A stretch of DNA of 64,000 nucleotides from JABDMH01 sp965223165. Lineage in GTDB: Bacteria > Bacteroidota > Bacteroidia > Chitinophagales > Saprospiraceae. The notes under the pieces are model-generated. The model made no database searches, was not told where the DNA came from, and saw nothing but the letters and a program-made list of their open reading frames with translations. The stretch covers positions 248,001-312,000 of the forward strand of contig CBDCVQ010000011.1 of the NCBI GenBank assembly GCA_965223165.1, read 5' to 3'. Position numbers and translations under genes: made by a program. This document shows, piece by piece, positions 60,448 to 64,000 of this stretch (position 1 is the first letter of the stretch; each line of letters begins with the position of its first letter).

Positions 60448-61134
60448 ATGTATCAACTGGTAGACAACTCGGACGCCATATACCAATTTACGATCGTCTT
60501 GATCTTTATCACCGCGCTTATGTTCTTCGTCTTCATGTACCAATACTCCATCTCCCTCCGGAAATCAACCATAGAAAAGGAGCAGGCCAAGCAATCGCTG
60601 ACGATCCGTTCGCTGGAGTTGCAACGAAGTCGCCTGGAAAACGATATGCTGGCCAAGGAGCAGGAGGCCCGGGAGGAGCGCAACAAGCGACTGGAGCAGG
60701 AGATCGTCTTGCGAAACAACGAGCTGGTCTCGTCCACCATGATGCTAAATCAGCAAAAGATCATCCTGGAGGACATCCAGGGACTGCTCGGAGATATCGA
60801 GAGCATGGATGCCCAGAGTGGCCGAGCACTCAAAAAGCTAAAAAAACTTATCCGGTCCAACGCCGCACTGGAAAACCATTGGGACAACTTCCGCATCCAC
60901 TTTGAAAAGGTGCACCCCAACTTCTTTGCGCTGCTGCAGCAGCGATTTCCCAAACTCACCCAAAACGATGTGCGACACTGCGCATTCATTCGCATGCAGC
61001 TTAGCACCAAAGAGATTGCCCAGCTCCTCAATATCAACCCGACCAGCGTGCAAATATCAAGAGTGCGGCTAAAGAAAAAACTTGAGCTCTCCTCCTCGGT
61101 CGACCTTCGTGAGTTCATCTTAGACCTCAATTGA
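60448..61134 (+). CDS. Membrane-anchored coiled-coil regulator with LuxR-like HTH
   Basis: 228 residues from the ATG at 60448 (MYQLVDNSDAIYQFTIVLIF). One membrane helix (about 14-32) leads into a long coiled coil (about 40-115, rich in Glu/Lys/Arg/Gln). The C-terminal HTH (about 180-225) reads LTQNDVRHCAFIRMQLSTKEIAQLLNINPTSVQISRVRLKKKL, the LuxR-like form seen in the C-termini of Bacteroidota YYY/TPR-type regulators. It has no sensor or kinase domain of its own, so it may be a short descendant of such proteins. It sits upstream of a sodium-solute symporter on the same strand (72-bp gap) and may regulate it. Confidence 0.75.
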   Translation: MYQLVDNSDAIYQFTIVLIFITALMFFVFMYQYSISLRKSTIEKEQAKQSLTIRSLELQRSRLENDMLAKEQEAREERNKRLEQEIVLRNNELVSSTMMLNQQKIILEDIQGLLGDIESMDAQSGRALKKLKKLIRSNAALENHWDNFRIHFEKVHPNFFALLQQRFPKLTQNDVRHCAFIRMQLSTKEIAQLLNINPTSVQISRVRLKKKLELSSSVDLREFILDLN

Positions 61135-61206
61135 TCATCCTAGGGTCGTGCTTATCCTTAATACACCCGGATCTTTATCTTGACGCGTTTTTCTCATCGA
61201 TCTGCC

Positions 61207-62784
61207 ATGGACCAAGCACTCATCAGTCCCCTGGACACGGGCATCATTGTGGGTTATTTTCTACTCGTGCTAGTCACCGGCTATTTTCTATCCCGCAGGA
61301 TCACTACCGGTTCCGAGTATTTTTTGGCTGGCAAACGACTGGGGTGGGCAGCCATAGGTTTTTCGCTCTTTGCATCAAATATATCCAGCTCATCGCTTGT
61401 GGGCCTTACGGGACAAGCGTACGCTTCCGGGATTTCGATCGCCAACTATGAGTGGATGGCCACGATCATCCTGGTGTTCATGGCTATATTCATCATCCCC
61501 ATCTTCATCAAAAACCGACTCTCGACCGTACCGGAATATTTGGAGCTTCGTTATAGCAAATTTGCACGACGGTACTATTCCGCAGTAACGATCGTGCTGA
61601 CCATGATGGTCGATCTTGCCAGTATCCTTTTTGCCGGTGCCTTGGTGATCCGAGTGTTCTACCCCAACATAGGCATCCTCGAATCCTGCTATACCATCGC
61701 GCTAATTTCCGGACTCTATACCGCAGCGGGCGGCCTTACAGCCGTGGTATATACAGATATTCTCCAATCAGTGATCCTCTTGATGGGTAGTGCCATCATG
61801 TTATTCGCCATTCTGGGACAGTATGATTTTAGCCACGTAATGGCCATGCGTGAAGCTGAGCAGGGGCATCTATCCTTTTTCCGCCCCTTGGGTGACGCCA
61901 ATCTACCCTGGCTGGGCACGTTGGTGGGCGTGCCGGTCCTTGGTTTTTACTATTGGTCCACCAACCAGTACGTGGTGCAAAGGATCCTGGGAGCACGTGA
62001 TCTGGTCAATGCCAGGCGGGGAGCTTTGCTTGCCGGGTTTTTGAAGCTGAGCGTGATCTTTCTTGTGGTCTTGCCGGGCATTTTTGCGCTTCGCATATTT
62101 CCCGACCTGGAGAATCCGGACATGGTCTATGCGACGATGCTTCTGAACCTGATTCCGGCTGGTGTCGTGGGACTCGTACTGGCCGGACTACTGGCGGCCC
62201 TGATGTCAAGCGCCGATTCTGCGCTCCACGCCTCATCGACCCTGATTGTCCTGGATTTTATACAACCAAATCGTCCGCACCTCAGTCCGAAACAACTGGC
62301 CAAATACGGTAGGATCACTACTTTATGTGTGATGGTGGTTGCCGGCATTTGGGCACCGATCATTGCCAACTTTGAAGGCCTGTTTAATTACGCGCAGCAA
62401 GTGCTGTCCTACTCGGTACCCCCGATTGTAGTAGTCTTCTTGGGTGGATTCTTCTGGTCAAGGGGTACCGCCACAGCCGCTAAATACACATTGATAGGGG
62501 GGCACATCCTTTGCTTTGTAGCCCTCTACTTGAGTCTGACCGGTTGGATCGAGATCCACTTTACCATTCTGGCTGGTATCCTTACGCTGATTTGCGCCAC
62601 CATCTACATCCTGTTGAGTGTTCTTCCAAAGAATCCACTCTCGCCGATGGTTTCCCTCTCAAATCTGCTTTGGCAAACACTGGAATTGCCCGAAGGTCGG
62701 ATAGATCCTTGGTATTCTGACTATCGGATCCTCAGTATGGTGCTGATGGCCCTGACCTTTCTCATCCTTATCTGGTATTTCTAG
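61207..62784 (+). CDS. Sodium:solute symporter (SSS/SLC5 family)
   Basis: 525 residues from ATG at 61207 (MDQALISPLDTGIIVGYFLL). About 13 membrane helices with SSS marks: TGSEYFLAGKRLGWAAIGFSLFASNISSSSLVGLTGQAYASGI, YLELRYSKFARRYYS, GGLTAVVYTDILQSVILL, YWSTNQYVVQRIL and LAALMSSADSALHASSTL, the last matching the sodium-site helix. Members carry sugars, sialic acids, amino acids or vitamins with sodium. The substrate cannot be set from sequence. The SusC gene downstream suggests a sugar. Confidence 0.92.
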   Translation: MDQALISPLDTGIIVGYFLLVLVTGYFLSRRITTGSEYFLAGKRLGWAAIGFSLFASNISSSSLVGLTGQAYASGISIANYEWMATIILVFMAIFIIPIFIKNRLSTVPEYLELRYSKFARRYYSAVTIVLTMMVDLASILFAGALVIRVFYPNIGILESCYTIALISGLYTAAGGLTAVVYTDILQSVILLMGSAIMLFAILGQYDFSHVMAMREAEQGHLSFFRPLGDANLPWLGTLVGVPVLGFYYWSTNQYVVQRILGARDLVNARRGALLAGFLKLSVIFLVVLPGIFALRIFPDLENPDMVYATMLLNLIPAGVVGLVLAGLLAALMSSADSALHASSTLIVLDFIQPNRPHLSPKQLAKYGRITTLCVMVVAGIWAPIIANFEGLFNYAQQVLSYSVPPIVVVFLGGFFWSRGTATAAKYTLIGGHILCFVALYLSLTGWIEIHFTILAGILTLICATIYILLSVLPKNPLSPMVSLSNLLWQTLELPEGRIDPWYSDYRILSMVLMALTFLILIWYF

Positions 62785-63231
62785 CACCGCCATCCGGCCA
62801 CCGGGAGAAGCCTGCCAGGAAGCATTCTAATAGCAACACCACATGAAATCCGCATCAACTGTGCTGAAACTAAAGTTTTCCATCAATATGTAGGCCACAT
62901 GTAGGTTTCGCAGAACTTGATCTCTAAAATCGCAGGAGATTGAGTCAAAAATTTTGATGGGACATTATCCTGGCGACATAAATCTGTGTCCTGACCTATT
63001 ACAAACCTATTACAGTATAGCCATGATTTTTATCAATTATGGTTTTACTTTATATATAATACATTAAAAAATAGTGTATTATGTTCCATGAGCAAGGACC
63101 CTCCCCGATCAGACCTATTACAGGCATTTTATTGTGCGCGAGTGCCATTCTTAAACTTTTATTAACATTGTAGCACACTCTGAACGGGAGTAGTCTATTT
63201 CATCATTTATTTCAAACCAAAATCATCTCGT
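62785..63231. promoter_or_regulatory. Long leader of susC with direct repeats and a hairpin
   Basis: A 447-bp AT-rich stretch. CCTATTACA occurs three times: 62995-63003, 63006-63014 (11 bp apart, about one helical turn) and 63114-63122. A palindrome, TAATACA and TGTATTA around an 11-base loop, lies at 63057-63081 between the second and third repeats. These are candidate binding sites for a regulator such as an HTCS, AraC-type or sigma partner. No coding region is recognised. The susC start ATG is at 63232. Confidence 0.45.
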
Positions 63232-64000
63232 ATGAAGCCTATTCTTACTATCGACTGGTCTAAGTCGTTGGTACTGGTGCTAGCACTGCTATGCACTCAA
63301 GTGCTGGCACAGCGGACGGTCAGCGGCGTTGTGACCGATGCTGACAATGGTGAGCCGCTCATCGGCGCCAGTGTGCTAGCACAGGGCACAACGGTAGGTA
63401 CCGTATGTGATTTTGACGGGTCGTATACCTTGGAAGTTCCTGAGGAAGCAACAGTACTCGTCTTTTCATATACCGGGTACGGCACTCAGGAAGTAACCAT
63501 CGGTACGCAGTCCGTCATCGACGTAGGACTGTCAGCAGGTACAGAACTGGAGCAAGTGGTTGTCACCGGATATGGGACACAGAAAGCCAAAGAGGTCACC
63601 GGTTCGATCGCACACGTAGGTGCGGAAGACTTTAACCGGGGCAACGTGAACGACCCCACCCAGCTTCTCCAAGGCAAAGTGGCTGGATTAGCCATCGCTC
63701 GACCCGGAGCCAATCCCAATGGCGGGTTCAACATTCGGCTACGAGGTTTGTCCACTGTTGGCGCAAGCCAAGAACCGTTGGTCGTCATCGATGGGGTGCT
63801 AGGAGGAGATCTCAACAGTGTCGATCCCAACGATATAGCCTCCATTGATGTACTGAAAGATGGCTCTGCAGCGGCCATTTATGGTACGCGGGGTGCTTCA
63901 GGCGTCATTTTGATCACCACAAAAAGCGGTGAGGTGGGTACGGCAAAGTTTGGTTATTCCGGGCAGGTAAGCTTTGAATCAGCTGATGAGACGCCGGATG
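63232..64000 (+). CDS. SusC/RagA family TonB-linked outer-membrane protein (partial, N-terminus)
   Basis: The visible 256 residues begin with a signal peptide (MKPILTIDWSKSLVLVLALL, ending VLAQ). A carboxypeptidase-D-like regulatory domain follows (about 23-100, VSGVVTDADNGEPLIGASV), then the TonB-box-like region (VVVTGYGTQK) and the plug domain (LLQGKVAGLAIARPGANPNGG, IRLRGLSTVG, PLVVIDGVLGGDLNSVDPNDIASIDVLKDGSAAAIYGTRGASGVILITTK). This is the normal SusC start. It should import glycan fragments through the outer membrane with a SusD partner, expected just to the right of the window. It would be energised by the TonB/ExbBD class of proteins seen at 1-1870. Confidence 0.95.
   Translation, partial: MKPILTIDWSKSLVLVLALLCTQVLAQRTVSGVVTDADNGEPLIGASVLAQGTTVGTVCDFDGSYTLEVPEEATVLVFSYTGYGTQEVTIGTQSVIDVGLSAGTELEQVVVTGYGTQKAKEVTGSIAHVGAEDFNRGNVNDPTQLLQGKVAGLAIARPGANPNGGFNIRLRGLSTVGASQEPLVVIDGVLGGDLNSVDPNDIASIDVLKDGSAAAIYGTRGASGVILITTKSGEVGTAKFGYSGQVSFESADETPD

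Noticed and set aside
1..64000. CRISPR arrays, tRNA and rRNA genes
   Set aside because: I saw no regular repeat-spacer pattern and no tRNA or rRNA signature on reading, though a search tool could find a diverged tRNA I missed.

Overview
The window looks like a chromosomal contig from a marine or aquatic member of the Bacteroidota, most likely a Saprospiria/Lewinella-like lineage. The evidence is a SusC-type TonB-linked receptor, a hybrid two-component 'HTCS' regulator, a FecR/ECF-sigma pair, lipoprotein signal peptides, several sulfatases, frequent absence of clear Shine-Dalgarno sites, and a G+C content that looks a little above 50 percent by eye.

Layout. 1-1870: an ExbB-ExbD-TonB energy-transduction operon, cut by the left edge. 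2217-5802: a beta-oxidation pair (FadN-like multifunctional enzyme and thiolase). 5850-11687: small housekeeping or unknown genes (TfoX-like, NTF2-like, DUF2490, pirin, DUF1569, BNR_4 lipoprotein, ABM monooxygenase). 11991-14617: FecR anti-sigma, a frameshifted ECF sigma factor and a methyltransferase. 14754-23555: a glycan-use block with two sulfatases (the first frameshifted), a beta-propeller lipoprotein and an HTCS regulator. An IS5-type element with intact ends follows at 23569-24833, then a penicillin-acylase-family lipoprotein. 27210-31895: HemN, a metal-binding HMA protein and a sulfur module (persulfide dioxygenase-rhodanese, YeeE/YedE halves, thioredoxin-fold protein). 31995-42628: a second accessory block with a sulfatase-esterase fusion, a divergent hydrazine-synthase-alpha-like haem protein, an SDR/cupin pair, a CotH-beta-helix protein and a frameshifted metallophosphoesterase. 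42753-47740: SulP transporter, cysteine-bearing Crp/Fnr regulator and two universal stress proteins. 50122-57104: alanine-glyoxylate aminotransferase, a GlcD/GlcF-type oxidase, a lactate/glycolate permease and fructose-1,6-bisphosphatase, read as 2-hydroxyacid assimilation leading to gluconeogenesis. 57122-62784: competence genes, a LuxR-like regulator and a sodium-solute symporter. 63232-64000: start of a SusC.

Three patterns go beyond gene content. (1) Perfect or near-perfect TGTGA-N6-TCACA palindromes lie upstream of both SulP (44619) and the persulfide dioxygenase operon (31953). With the adjacent Cys-rich Crp/Fnr protein they suggest one sulfur-linked regulon split over about 13 kb. (2) A family of palindromic intergenic repeats occurs four times (8928, 45693, 49719, 54111), and a separate 160-bp hairpin MITE abuts the last copy. 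(3) Three otherwise well-preserved genes (ECF sigma, sulfatase, metallophosphoesterase) each carry exactly one extra base in a homopolymer, which means either systematic sequencing indels or slippage/phase variation.
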